From positions 1 through 56,224 of the forward strand of contig JAZSCT010000033.1 in NCBI GenBank assembly GCA_045530725.1: DNA of 56,224 nt, read 5' to 3'. Of the stretch, positions 26,753 to 33,651 are shown piece after piece (positions within the stretch are counted from its first letter, which is position 1; each line of letters begins with the position of its first letter). The notes beneath the pieces are model-generated. The model did no database searches, was not told the DNA's origin, and saw nothing but the letters and a program-made list of their open reading frames with translations. The position numbers were made by a program, and so were the translations under genes. Origin of the DNA: SIG435 sp045530725. GTDB taxonomy: Bacteria; Bacillota; Clostridia; UMGS1810.

Positions 26753-27418
26753 CTGCCTTAATTTCCAAAGAATAAATGCATAAGAGTCATTAATAAGAAA
26801 TATCGCAAAGCATATTATCATAGGAAAATACCCGAAGTCTTCTATTGTCGCAAGTACCCACAGAATGATAAGTACAATATCGTTAAGCCCGTACCAGAAA
26901 GCATAATATGGGTTTCTGTAGTACGTAAGATATGATGCAAGAAAACTTGTGGTAATAGACAATGTGCTTATTGTAATATTTGCAGTATCAAAGTATCTCA
27001 GTATATAGTAGAATATCCATGTGACAATGATTGAAAGCAGGGCTGTGAGGACTTTTTCTCTTTTTGTCAGTTTGTGTATGGCAACAGTTGCTTTGTCCTC
27101 TTTGGAAGGGTTTTTGAGCCAGGAAACTGTACTGAATACTGCCATGGGAAGTGTCATAAATACATATGTAATCATTTCGCCGTAGTATTTTATCTTAAAG
27201 GATATTATTCCGTATAGTGTACAGAATATGATGCAGATAATCTGTCCCCATACATTTCCTTTTGCAAGAAACAGAAGTGCAATTACCCCCAGAGATGTGG
27301 CAACAAGTACAAGAGGGGATACATTTCCTGTCATCATATTTGACGTTATCACCACAAACACAGAAACAATAAGCAGTATATAATCATAGAATCTGAAATT
27401 GGAAAATGGATTTGTCAT
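26735..27418 (-). CDS. pnuC: PnuC-family vitamin/nucleoside transporter
   Basis: A 227-residue integral membrane protein with about seven helices. The segments GNVWGQI, YYGEMITYVFMT and YYRNPYYAFWYGLNDIVLI match PnuC facilitators, which import nicotinamide riboside, or in relatives thiamine, riboflavin or deoxynucleosides. The substrate of this one is not fixed. The ATG at 27418 is chosen for AAGGAGGAAA just upstream; an in-frame upstream ATG (27439) has none. A promoter and a leader with an apparent terminator/antiterminator precede the gene, so expression is probably controlled by premature termination in response to a ligand. Confidence 0.85.
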   Translation of the reverse strand: MTNPFSNFRFYDYILLIVSVFVVITSNMMTGNVSPLVLVATSLGVIALLFLAKGNVWGQIICIIFCTLYGIISFKIKYYGEMITYVFMTLPMAVFSTVSWLKNPSKEDKATVAIHKLTKREKVLTALLSIIVTWIFYYILRYFDTANITISTLSITTSFLASYLTYYRNPYYAFWYGLNDIVLIILWVLATIEDFGYFPMIICFAIFLINDSYAFILWKLRQKKQGL

Positions 27419-27447
27419 TTTTTCCTCCTTGTATATCATATATCATT

Positions 27448-27530
27448 AAAAAAACACCCAAGTATATCTTCAAAGACCTAACGATATACTGTGAGTGTCT
27501 GCACTCTCCACCCGGTGGCGGAATATATTT
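27448..27530 (-). promoter_or_regulatory. candidate riboswitch in pnuC leader
   Basis: Reading the minus strand from the predicted start, a 7-bp helix P1 (27528-27522 with 27490-27484) closes a three-way junction holding hairpin P2 (CCAC CGG GTGG core, 27518-27508) and hairpin P3 (GAGTG CAGA CACTC, 27506-27493). The 3' strand of P1 and of P3 can instead pair with 27468-27454 to form a stem of about 15 bp with one bulge, followed by seven T residues (27454-27448), an intrinsic terminator. P1/P3 and the terminator are mutually exclusive, so ligand binding would favour read-through. It matches no riboswitch class I can name; short P2/P3 loops argue against a purine-type aptamer. Confidence 0.6.
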
Positions 27531-27536
27531 TTTATA

Positions 27537-27565
27537 ATTGTATCATATTTAGGGTGTGCAGTCAA
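27537..27565 (-). promoter_or_regulatory. sigma-A promoter of pnuC leader
   Basis: On the minus strand TTGACT and TACAAT are separated by 17 bp. Predicted start near 27530, leaving a leader of about 110 nt. Confidence 0.7.
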
Positions 27566-27573
27566 GATTTTTC

Positions 27574-27603
27574 TTGATAATAAGGGGATATGTGTGGTAG
27601 AAT
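27574..27603 (+). promoter_or_regulatory. promoter of patatin-like gene
   Basis: TTGATA and TAGAAT are separated by 18 bp, back to back with the pnuC promoter. The predicted start near 27610 excludes an upstream in-frame ATG at 27590. Confidence 0.55.
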
Positions 27604-27634
27604 ATCATATAATCAAATTTTGGGGAGAGTAAAT

Positions 27635-28480
27635 ATGAAAACTGCAATGGTTCTTGAGGGCGGTGCAATGAGAGGTATGTTTACCGCAGGTGTCCTTGAT
27701 GTACTTATGGAAAATCAGATAACAACCGACGTTACTGTGGGAGTGTCTGCAGGTGCAGCATTCGGTAGTAATTTTAAGTCAGGGCAGATGGGACGATCTA
27801 TCCGATATAATCTTCGCTTTTGCAGAGACAAACGGTACTGCAGTTTCTGGTCACTTCTTTTTACAGGCAATCTTTATGGTGCGAAATTTTGCTATCATAC
27901 ACTTCCGAATAAACTGGATGTATTTGACACAGAAGCCTTTGAAAAAAGTCCTATGGAGTTTTATGCTGTGTGCACAGATGTGGAAGAAGGCAAGCCTTTG
28001 TACAAAAAGATAGACAAAGCAGGGGATGAAGCCTATGAATGGTTCAGAGCCTCGGCATCTCTTCCTCTCGTATCAGAAATTGTTGAGATAGACGGAAAGA
28101 AACTTCTCGACGGAGGTATAACCGATTCTGTTCCGATTAAGTTTGCAGAAAGTATCGGTTGTAAGAAGTCTGTAGTTGTACTCACTCAGCCAAAAGGGTA
28201 TATTAAGAAACCTGCATCAATGATGGGGATTATGGAAAGAGTATTGAAGAAATATCCGAAGATGATAGAAGCCATCAAAGGTCGCCATATAATGTACAAT
28301 GATACATTAGAGTATATCGAAATGAGGGAAAAAGAGGGAAGTGCCCTTGTGATTCGTCCTAAGGAGACACTTATTATAAAAAGAGTGGAACACAAAAGAG
28401 AAAACCTTGAGGCAGTATATAATCTTGGAAGAGAAACTGCACAGGAGAGACTTGATGAGATAAAAGCATTTCTGTCATAA
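27635..28480 (+). CDS. patatin-like phospholipase family protein
   Basis: A 281-residue predicted lipid acyl hydrolase (RssA/YlbK-like). The oxyanion glycine-rich motif EGGAMRGMFTAG, the nucleophile elbow GVSAG with the catalytic serine, and the dyad aspartate in LDGGITD are all present, so it should be active. No signal peptide is seen, so it acts in the cytoplasm or at the inner membrane face. The substrate is unknown. ATG 27635 has GGGGAGA upstream. Confidence 0.9.
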   Translation: MKTAMVLEGGAMRGMFTAGVLDVLMENQITTDVTVGVSAGAAFGSNFKSGQMGRSIRYNLRFCRDKRYCSFWSLLFTGNLYGAKFCYHTLPNKLDVFDTEAFEKSPMEFYAVCTDVEEGKPLYKKIDKAGDEAYEWFRASASLPLVSEIVEIDGKKLLDGGITDSVPIKFAESIGCKKSVVVLTQPKGYIKKPASMMGIMERVLKKYPKMIEAIKGRHIMYNDTLEYIEMREKEGSALVIRPKETLIIKRVEHKRENLEAVYNLGRETAQERLDEIKAFLS

Positions 28481-28514
28481 AAAACGGGTGTGCGGGGAAT
28501 AACCTCGCACACCC
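28479..28514 (-). terminator. intrinsic terminator of dapA
   Basis: A 12-bp stem with one wobble (arms 28486-28497 and 28503-28514) and, on the minus strand, six T residues at 28484-28479. The plus-strand side lacks a strong T-tract, so it mainly serves dapA. Confidence 0.85.
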
Positions 28515-28521
28515 TTAAATA

Positions 28522-29406
28522 TTATATAGCGCCGTTTTCTTTCATAAGGTCGTGAAGTATGATTTCGTTCTTTTCTTCCATCCTAGTAAGAGGCAGGCGA
28601 AGGAAGTTTTCGCACCAGCCCATCTTTGCCATAGCACTTTTTACAGGGATAGGGTTAACTTCTGAGAAAAGTGCATTGATAAGAGGAAGAAGTTTAAGTT
28701 GAAGTTCACAACTTCTTTTTGTATCGCCCTTGAAGAAACTGTCACAGATTTCTACTGTTTCTTTAGGAAGTACGTTTGAAAGTACAGATATGACACCCTT
28801 TCCGCCGAGAGACATAATAGGTACTATCTGATCATCGTTTCCTGAGTAGATGTCCATTCTGTCACCTACAAGATGAGCAATTTCTGCTATCTGTGAGATG
28901 TTTCCGCTTGCTTCCTTGATAGCACAGATATTTTTGTGTTCTGCAAGTCTTTCGCAAGTGGAAGGTGCAATGTTCACACCTGTTCTTGATGGTACGTTGT
29001 AGAGGATTACAGGCTTTTCCACAGAGTCTGCAATCTGTGTAAACATCTTATAAAGACCGTTCTGTGTAGCCTTGTTGTAGTAAGGTGTCACAACGAGAAA
29101 TCCGTCTGCGCCCACCTTTTCTGAATACTTTGTAAGATCAAGTGCATAATCTGTATCGTTACTTCCTGTACCTGCAATTACAGGCACTCTTCCTGCAACC
29201 ATTTTTACAGATTCTTTTATAATGTTTTTATGTTCTGCATCTGTAAGAGTAGATGCTTCGCCGGTTGTACCTGCGATTACAAGGGCATTGATGCCTTCAT
29301 CTATCTGCCAGTTAATAAGTTTTTCCAGTTTGTTATAGTCTATTCCTTTTTCATTAAGCGGTGTTATAAGTGCTGTAGCAACACCTGTAAAGAGTGTATT
29401 TTTCAT
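28522..29406 (-). CDS. dapA: 4-hydroxy-tetrahydrodipicolinate synthase
   Basis: Condenses pyruvate with aspartate semialdehyde, the first committed step of lysine and diaminopimelate synthesis; dipicolinate of spores also derives from this branch. The 294-residue TIM barrel shows GTTGEASTL near residue 47, the tyrosine-containing YNVPSRTG, and the Schiff-base lysine in CAIKEASGN. Length is standard. AGGAGG lies 8 nt upstream. It has its own promoter inside the end of the upstream phosphatase gene and is monocistronic. Confidence 0.97.
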   Translation of the reverse strand: MKNTLFTGVATALITPLNEKGIDYNKLEKLINWQIDEGINALVIAGTTGEASTLTDAEHKNIIKESVKMVAGRVPVIAGTGSNDTDYALDLTKYSEKVGADGFLVVTPYYNKATQNGLYKMFTQIADSVEKPVILYNVPSRTGVNIAPSTCERLAEHKNICAIKEASGNISQIAEIAHLVGDRMDIYSGNDDQIVPIMSLGGKGVISVLSNVLPKETVEICDSFFKGDTKRSCELQLKLLPLINALFSEVNPIPVKSAMAKMGWCENFLRLPLTRMEEKNEIILHDLMKENGAI

Positions 29407-29441
29407 AATGGATTCCTCCTGTGTTGAATATCTATCTATAT

Positions 29442-29470
29442 ATAATATCGCATTTTCCCTTATTTGTCAA
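29442..29470 (-). promoter_or_regulatory. sigma-A promoter of dapA
   Basis: On the minus strand TTGACA and TATTAT are separated by 17 bp, in the gap between the phosphatase stop and dapA. Predicted start near 29435. Confidence 0.75.
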
Positions 29471-29474
29471 TTTT

Positions 29475-29942
29475 TTATTGAGGTTTTTTAAGTAATTGAA
29501 ATAACATTTTAAGTAGTGCTGTGCATCCCTCAACCACATCGTCGTATGTTTCGTCGAAGTTTCCCGTGTACCAGGGATCGGCTATATCTCTTCTCGATGT
29601 AAGGTCAAGGAGTTTCGATACTTTACCATCTGGGTCTCCATCTGTTATACGGAGGATATTCCTTATGTTGTAACTGTCCATTCCGAAAATATAGTCATAT
29701 TCATTGTAGTCATTTTTTGTAAGTTGTACCGCATATTTTCCATCAACGGATATGCCGTGTTCTCTTAGTTTGTTTCTTGTGCCGTAATGGACAGGGTTTC
29801 CGATTTCTTCTCTGCTTGTGGCAGAAGATGCCACATATACCTTATGGGACAAATTATTTTTATTTATCATATCTTTCATCACAAATTCTGCCATTGTGCT
29901 TCTGCAGATATTTCCGTGACATACAAACATTATCTTTATCAT
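29475..29942 (-). CDS. low-molecular-weight protein-tyrosine-phosphatase
   Basis: A 155-residue LMW-PTP. The phosphate loop CHGNICRS near the N-terminus carries the nucleophilic cysteine and arginine, and the acid loop DPWYTGNF near the C-terminus carries the general-acid aspartate, so the catalytic set is complete. Family members dephosphorylate protein tyrosine (and sometimes arginine) residues; the partner kinase is not in the window. The start at 29942 is preferred because AAAGG is 9 nt away, whereas the ATG at 29951 almost touches that site. Confidence 0.93.
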   Translation of the reverse strand: MIKIMFVCHGNICRSTMAEFVMKDMINKNNLSHKVYVASSATSREEIGNPVHYGTRNKLREHGISVDGKYAVQLTKNDYNEYDYIFGMDSYNIRNILRITDGDPDGKVSKLLDLTSRRDIADPWYTGNFDETYDDVVEGCTALLKMLFQLLKKPQ

Positions 29943-29998
29943 ACAAAACATCCTTTCTTTTGAAATCTACTGATTTTTATAAAGTGGTATTCCTGTTG

Positions 29999-30026
29999 AT
30001 ATCCCTTACATATATGCAAGGGATAT
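29999..30026. repeat. 28-bp near-perfect palindrome
   Basis: ATATCCCTT and AAGGGATAT flank a self-complementary CATATATG core, with a single A/C mismatch on each side. No T-tract follows on either strand, so an operator fits better than a terminator. It lies in the 177-nt gap between the DUF4250 gene and the phosphatase gene, about 55 nt upstream of the latter. A second short inverted repeat (GGCAT at 30027 and ATGCC at 30042) follows. Confidence 0.5.
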
Positions 30027-30119
30027 GGCATTACCTGCCGTATGCCACTGTCAGATTATATCTGTACATAAAATCGCATCTATACACTAATCATAAGAAT
30101 ATTAAAATCAACAGAGATT

Positions 30120-30299
30120 TTATATGAACTGATTTGTATCAGAATCGTATTCAAACCCCGCATCAGAAAGTTTCTTTGTGATTTCTTCTTTACTTTCCGA
30201 AAGATCATCGCAGAGTGCATCAAGTGACGGATATTTGTCACGAAGACGGGTATTTATAACACTCAGAAGGATTATGGGATCATTTGGCAGATTGTTCAT
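30120..30299 (-). CDS. DUF4250 family small protein, 59 residues
   Basis: This short gene encodes MNNLPNDPIILLSVINTRLR followed by DKYPSLDALCDDLSES and a tail ending in QFI. The LPNDP and LDALCDDL segments match the DUF4250 family of small Clostridia proteins, whose function is unknown. The C-terminal half looks like a winged-helix-like or helical unit. AAGGAG lies 8 nt before the ATG. It is transcribed divergently from the TVP38-type gene and precedes the phosphatase gene on the same strand. Confidence 0.85.
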   Translation of the reverse strand: MNNLPNDPIILLSVINTRLRDKYPSLDALCDDLSESKEEITKKLSDAGFEYDSDTNQFI

Positions 30300-30330
30300 G
30301 GTATGCTCCTTTTAAAATTTGATTTTGGTA

Positions 30331-30359
30331 TTGATAATAATCAGAAATGATGTTAAAAT
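30331..30359 (+). promoter_or_regulatory. promoter of TVP38-type gene
   Basis: TTGATA and TAAAAT are separated by 17 bp. The predicted start near 30366 rules out the in-frame start at 30319 and supports ATG 30385. Confidence 0.6.
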
Positions 30360-30384
30360 ATTAGCATATTTACAGAAAGGAAAA

Positions 30385-31098
30385 ATGGCTTTGAAATATT
30401 CTATAAAAGATTGTCGCAAAAAAAGTGTATATATATCTGCAATAGTAATATTTGTTATGGTTTCATTATTTATAATGTACCTTGTAAACAGACTTGTTTC
30501 TGATTTTCAGGCAGATCCGGTGCTTTTTCGCAATTGGATAGACGGCTTTGGTATATTCGGTCCCGTCATCTTTGTTGGAATGATTGTATTGCAGGTTGTG
30601 TTTGCAATAGTTCCTGGAGAGCCCTTTGAGATAAGTGCAGGATACGCATTTGGTATTGTTGAGGGAATACTTCTGTCAGTACTTGGTTTTGTCATAGGAA
30701 GTATTATAATATTTCTTGTGGTAAGAAAGTTCGGTGACGAAGTGGTGGAAGTGTTTTTTTCATCACAAAAAACCGAAAGGCTTAAAGCAATGCTTGAAAA
30801 TAAGAATTCCAGAATGGTTATATTTCTTCTCTTTCTTATTCCGGGCACACCAAAGGATCTTATCACATATGTAGCGGCACTTACACCCATTAGTTTTTCC
30901 GATATGATATTTCTTGTTTCAGTTGCCCGTCTTCCATCTCTTGTTACAAGTGTAGTGGCAGGGGATGCATTGGGAGAAGAAAGAGTGGTTGCGGCAGTAG
31001 TGGTGTTTGTGATTACAGCGCTGGTCAGTATGACAGGCGCATATATCTATCGGAAAGTATCCGACAGAAAACTTATGAGAAACAGGAACCATCAATAA
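30385..31098 (+). CDS. TVP38/TMEM64 (VTT-domain) membrane protein
   Basis: A 237-residue polytopic protein of the DedA/VTT superfamily. The signature GPVIFVGMIVLQVVFAIVPG, followed by EPFEISAGYAFG and the later FLIPGTPKDLITY with PSLVTSVVAGDALG, is characteristic. Related proteins are implicated in lipid scrambling or transport of undecaprenyl phosphate; the role of this one is not established. ATG 30385 has AGAAAGG upstream. Monocistronic, ending at a bidirectional terminator. Confidence 0.9.
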   Translation: MALKYSIKDCRKKSVYISAIVIFVMVSLFIMYLVNRLVSDFQADPVLFRNWIDGFGIFGPVIFVGMIVLQVVFAIVPGEPFEISAGYAFGIVEGILLSVLGFVIGSIIIFLVVRKFGDEVVEVFFSSQKTERLKAMLENKNSRMVIFLLFLIPGTPKDLITYVAALTPISFSDMIFLVSVARLPSLVTSVVAGDALGEERVVAAVVVFVITALVSMTGAYIYRKVSDRKLMRNRNHQ

Positions 31099-31100
31099 CA

Positions 31101-31138
31101 AAAAATAAACCTCCACTCTAAGTGGAGGTTCGTTTTTT
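31101..31138. terminator. bidirectional terminator between TVP38-type gene and rpsT
   Basis: A 10-bp perfect stem (arms 31108-31117 and 31121-31130, loop CTA) with six T residues at 31133-31138 on the plus strand and a T-rich tract on the minus strand. Confidence 0.9.
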
Positions 31139-31143
31139 AAAAG

Positions 31144-31407
31144 TTACGCGATATTATTAAGTGCTACTGAAAGCTGTGATTTCTTTCTTGCAGCAGTGTT
31201 TTTGTGCATAACACCCTTAGCAACAGCCTGGTCAATTTTCTTAACAGCTGCTCTGAAAGACAAGATAGCATTTTCTTTATCTGATTTAGCAACAAAACCT
31301 TCGAACTTTTTAACCAAGGTTTTGATGTTTGTTTTAATCATCTGATTTCTCAAAGTCTTTGTGCTTATAACTTTAACTCTTTTCTTCGCTGATTTAATAT
31401 TAGGCAA
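31144..31407 (-). CDS. rpsT: 30S ribosomal protein S20
   Basis: An 87-residue basic helical protein, starting PNIKSAKKRVKV after the initiator, and containing KGVMHKNTAARKKSQL typical of S20. The start codon is TTG at 31407, with GGAGGTGAAC directly upstream; the next in-frame ATG is further out and lacks a site. In many bacteria rpsT starts at UUG and is translationally autoregulated, so the weak start may have the same purpose here. Monocistronic. Confidence 0.96.
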   Translation of the reverse strand: MPNIKSAKKRVKVISTKTLRNQMIKTNIKTLVKKFEGFVAKSDKENAILSFRAAVKKIDQAVAKGVMHKNTAARKKSQLSVALNNIA

Positions 31408-31594
31408 TTCGTTCACCTCCAAGTCATATTTAACAAAAGAGATTATACCACAAGAATTTTTAAATTGCAATACTTTTTTTGAAAAATATTGAAAAACCTT
31501 GCCAAATTAAACACTTTTTATAAAAAAATCCTTCATTATACCTGTTTTTTTGCATAAGTTTGGTACAATTTATAAAAACTTACCCAAATAAACC

Positions 31595-31623
31595 TTTACA
31601 TAATTTAGAAGTTGTGGTATCAT
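31595..31623 (+). promoter_or_regulatory. promoter of 93-residue unknown gene
   Basis: TTTACA and TATCAT are separated by 17 bp; predicted start near 31630, about 28 nt before the ATG. Confidence 0.5.
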
Positions 31624-31657
31624 ATGTTGGAAGAGTAATTTGAATGGAGGTAATACT

Positions 31658-31939
31658 ATGGCAAAGAAAAAAGCAGAAACCTGTTTGTTATATAATGGAA
31701 TTCCCTTGGTAAAAAGAGGTAATGTTATCGTATATGGTGATATGAATGACAAATACCACCTGAGAATGACGATCCTTAAGACAAAGATGGTAAAGGATCT
31801 TGAGATTGCTACTCATATATATCTTGAGTTGGTTTCTGATTCCAACAAGACTGTGAAAAAGGCAGAAAGAGAAGATCTCTATGAAGCATTGGATGTTGGC
31901 GGATTCTGGCTTGAAGAAGCACTTAACGGTAATTTATAG
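31658..31939 (+). CDS. small conserved-looking protein, 93 residues
   Basis: A soluble 93-residue protein starting MAKKKAETCLLYNGIPLVKR. The N-terminal half looks beta-rich (IPLVKRGNVIVYGDM, YHLRMTILKT) and the C-terminal half helical and acidic (AEREDLYEALDVGGFWLEEAL). No motif assigns a function. The start is chosen for GGAGG 8 nt upstream. It has its own promoter and a strong terminator, which supports it being a real, independently expressed gene. I do not recognise the family. Confidence 0.8.
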   Translation: MAKKKAETCLLYNGIPLVKRGNVIVYGDMNDKYHLRMTILKTKMVKDLEIATHIYLELVSDSNKTVKKAEREDLYEALDVGGFWLEEALNGNL

Positions 31940-31960
31940 AATTATATATTTTCAAAATTG

Positions 31961-32000
31961 AAAAGGAGATGTGAAAAATTCGTTTTTTACATCTCCTTTT
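31961..32000. terminator. long hairpin after the 93-residue gene
   Basis: An 18-bp stem with one wobble (arms 31961-31978 and 31983-32000) around a TTCG tetraloop. The arms end in TTTT on both strands, so it probably terminates transcription from both sides. Confidence 0.8.
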
Positions 32001-32064
32001 GTTAATGGGATAGAAATTCAAATTCTTTCATTATTTCTGATTTTGAAATTCATTTATGTTCAGT

Positions 32065-32091
32065 TTTTTACGTTCTGGACTTTTTTTACAT
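32065..32091 (-). repeat. short 3'-flank motif, copy A
   Basis: Minus-strand ATGTAAAAAAAGTCCAGAAC followed by GTAAAAAA lies directly downstream of the AraC-type regulator gene. A closely similar sequence lies directly downstream of the DMT transporter gene at 41488-41514. No stem-loop is evident. Confidence 0.45.
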
Positions 32092-32098
32092 ATCATTT

Positions 32099-33649
32099 TT
32101 AGTTTAAATTATCCATTCTGTATTTGGTCGGAGTAGTCCCCTCGTGAACTTTAAACTTCATACAAAAGTAGTTTGCATCCTTGAATCCTACTTTCTGTGC
32201 GATTTCGTGGACTTTGATCTTTTTGTTGGAAAGGAGAAGTTTTTTTGCTTCGCTGATTCTTGTTTCCATCAGATAGTCATTGAACGGAACTCCTATGTGT
32301 TTCTTAAAGATCTGCCCTAAGTAAGATACATTGATGAAGTGTTTTTTTGCGAAGTGCTGCAGGGAAATATCCTCGCTGTAATTTATTTTTACATATTCAT
32401 ATATAGCGTTTACGATATCAACACCGTCGTTTTTGGCGAGAGATTTGATATACTCATTGCTCTTTGTAGCAAAATCCATCATCATTACTTTTACTATATC
32501 AAGTGTAAGATCCGACAGTTTGTCAAGAGCAAGGTGTCTGTATGTGACATTCTTTATATCTCCGCCAAGTTCAAGTATATGTTTGGTTATGTCAGAGATA
32601 ACTGTTGTGATGATATTTCTTAGACAATCAAGGGTGACAAATTTGTCGCTGCATTCTTTAAATAGGGCAGTAATAGATGCGGATATATCCTTTTCGTTTC
32701 CGTCGATGATGGCGCTTATAAAGGAATTTATCAATGATGTGTCCGAAAGCATTGCAGAAAATGTTATATTGTCTGTCTGATCATAATGAAGAATCACACC
32801 TGAATCATTATAGAATTTCACTATTTTCAAAGCGCTGATGCTTTCCTTGGATTTGTTTATCCAGTTTATTGATTCCACGCTTCTTCCCACAAGTACAGAT
32901 ATACTTAAGTTGTTTTCAAAAAACAGGGATTTGATAGCAGAAGCGTATTCATATATTGTCATTCCAAGAGTCCTGAAGTTCTGACTCGATACCACTATGC
33001 CGTATTCTGCAAGGCCCACTTTGAATAAGCCGTGACTGTATTCATCCCCGATGAAGTTAAAAAGTTTTATAAACATAAAGTTTTCTATCTGGTCATAGGA
33101 TGCTACTTTTCCTGACAGGTATTCTTCTGTGGTAGCATCGTATGATACAGTTATATAGTAGTAGTTTTCGCTGTCAATTCTCGGAGATGATGCTTTCTGC
33201 ATAAACATTGAATAAAATGAGTTTTCTCCCTGATGGAGGTTATTGAGGAAGGCATATTGCATAAAGTGAAGATAGAGCCTTTTTTTGTCCAGATCTTCCT
33301 TTGCCCTGTCAAGAAGTGCATAAAGTTCCCTGGATGCATTTGTATCAGGAAGGTAACCAAGTACAGAAGGGTATATGATGTCCTCTGCGTTCTCTACATA
33401 GCCTGACACCACAAATAAGGTAGGCTTTGACATTCTCTCTGATTCGGATATGATCTGATTGGAATCAATATTTTCGGAGGAATATTCACACAGTACAAGA
33501 TGAACATCAGACATTTTGATTACATTGATTGCGGTGGTTGTATCCTGACATACACCGATTATATTAAAGTCATAATTTCTTCTTGAGATGATTGATTTAA
33601 GGTTATCTACATCAGATTTTTTTGAGTTAACTATTAGGATTTTCAGCAT
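32099..33649 (-). CDS. AraC-family regulator with degenerate receiver domain
   Basis: A 516-residue protein laid out like YesN-type response regulators: an N-terminal receiver-like domain (1-120), a central region of about 270 residues, and a C-terminal AraC double helix-turn-helix (about 415-512, with ISLQHFAKKHFINVSYLGQI and HEIAQKVGFKDANYFCMKF). The receiver lacks the expected chemistry: the acidic pair after strand 1 reads NSKK, the phospho-acceptor position reads CEY (E55), and the conserved lysine of strand 5 is proline (P101). It is therefore probably not phosphorylated. No histidine kinase is adjacent. It follows the glycosidase-like gene by 2 nt, so the two are one transcript, and that gene is its likely target. 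Confidence 0.9.
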   Translation of the reverse strand: MLKILIVNSKKSDVDNLKSIISRRNYDFNIIGVCQDTTTAINVIKMSDVHLVLCEYSSENIDSNQIISESERMSKPTLFVVSGYVENAEDIIYPSVLGYLPDTNASRELYALLDRAKEDLDKKRLYLHFMQYAFLNNLHQGENSFYSMFMQKASSPRIDSENYYYITVSYDATTEEYLSGKVASYDQIENFMFIKLFNFIGDEYSHGLFKVGLAEYGIVVSSQNFRTLGMTIYEYASAIKSLFFENNLSISVLVGRSVESINWINKSKESISALKIVKFYNDSGVILHYDQTDNITFSAMLSDTSLINSFISAIIDGNEKDISASITALFKECSDKFVTLDCLRNIITTVISDITKHILELGGDIKNVTYRHLALDKLSDLTLDIVKVMMMDFATKSNEYIKSLAKNDGVDIVNAIYEYVKINYSEDISLQHFAKKHFINVSYLGQIFKKHIGVPFNDYLMETRISEAKKLLLSNKKIKVHEIAQKVGFKDANYFCMKFKVHEGTTPTKYRMDNLN

Positions 33650-33651
33650 AT

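Noticed and set aside
27448..27530. Purine-type riboswitch on the plus strand of the same region
   Set aside because: The three-way junction can also be drawn on the plus strand, but the promoter, terminator and downstream gene are all on the minus strand, and the loops are too short for the purine fold.
29777..30127. 116-residue plus-strand frame over the phosphatase gene
   Set aside because: It is antisense to a gene with complete catalytic motifs, and its start region lies within coding sequence.
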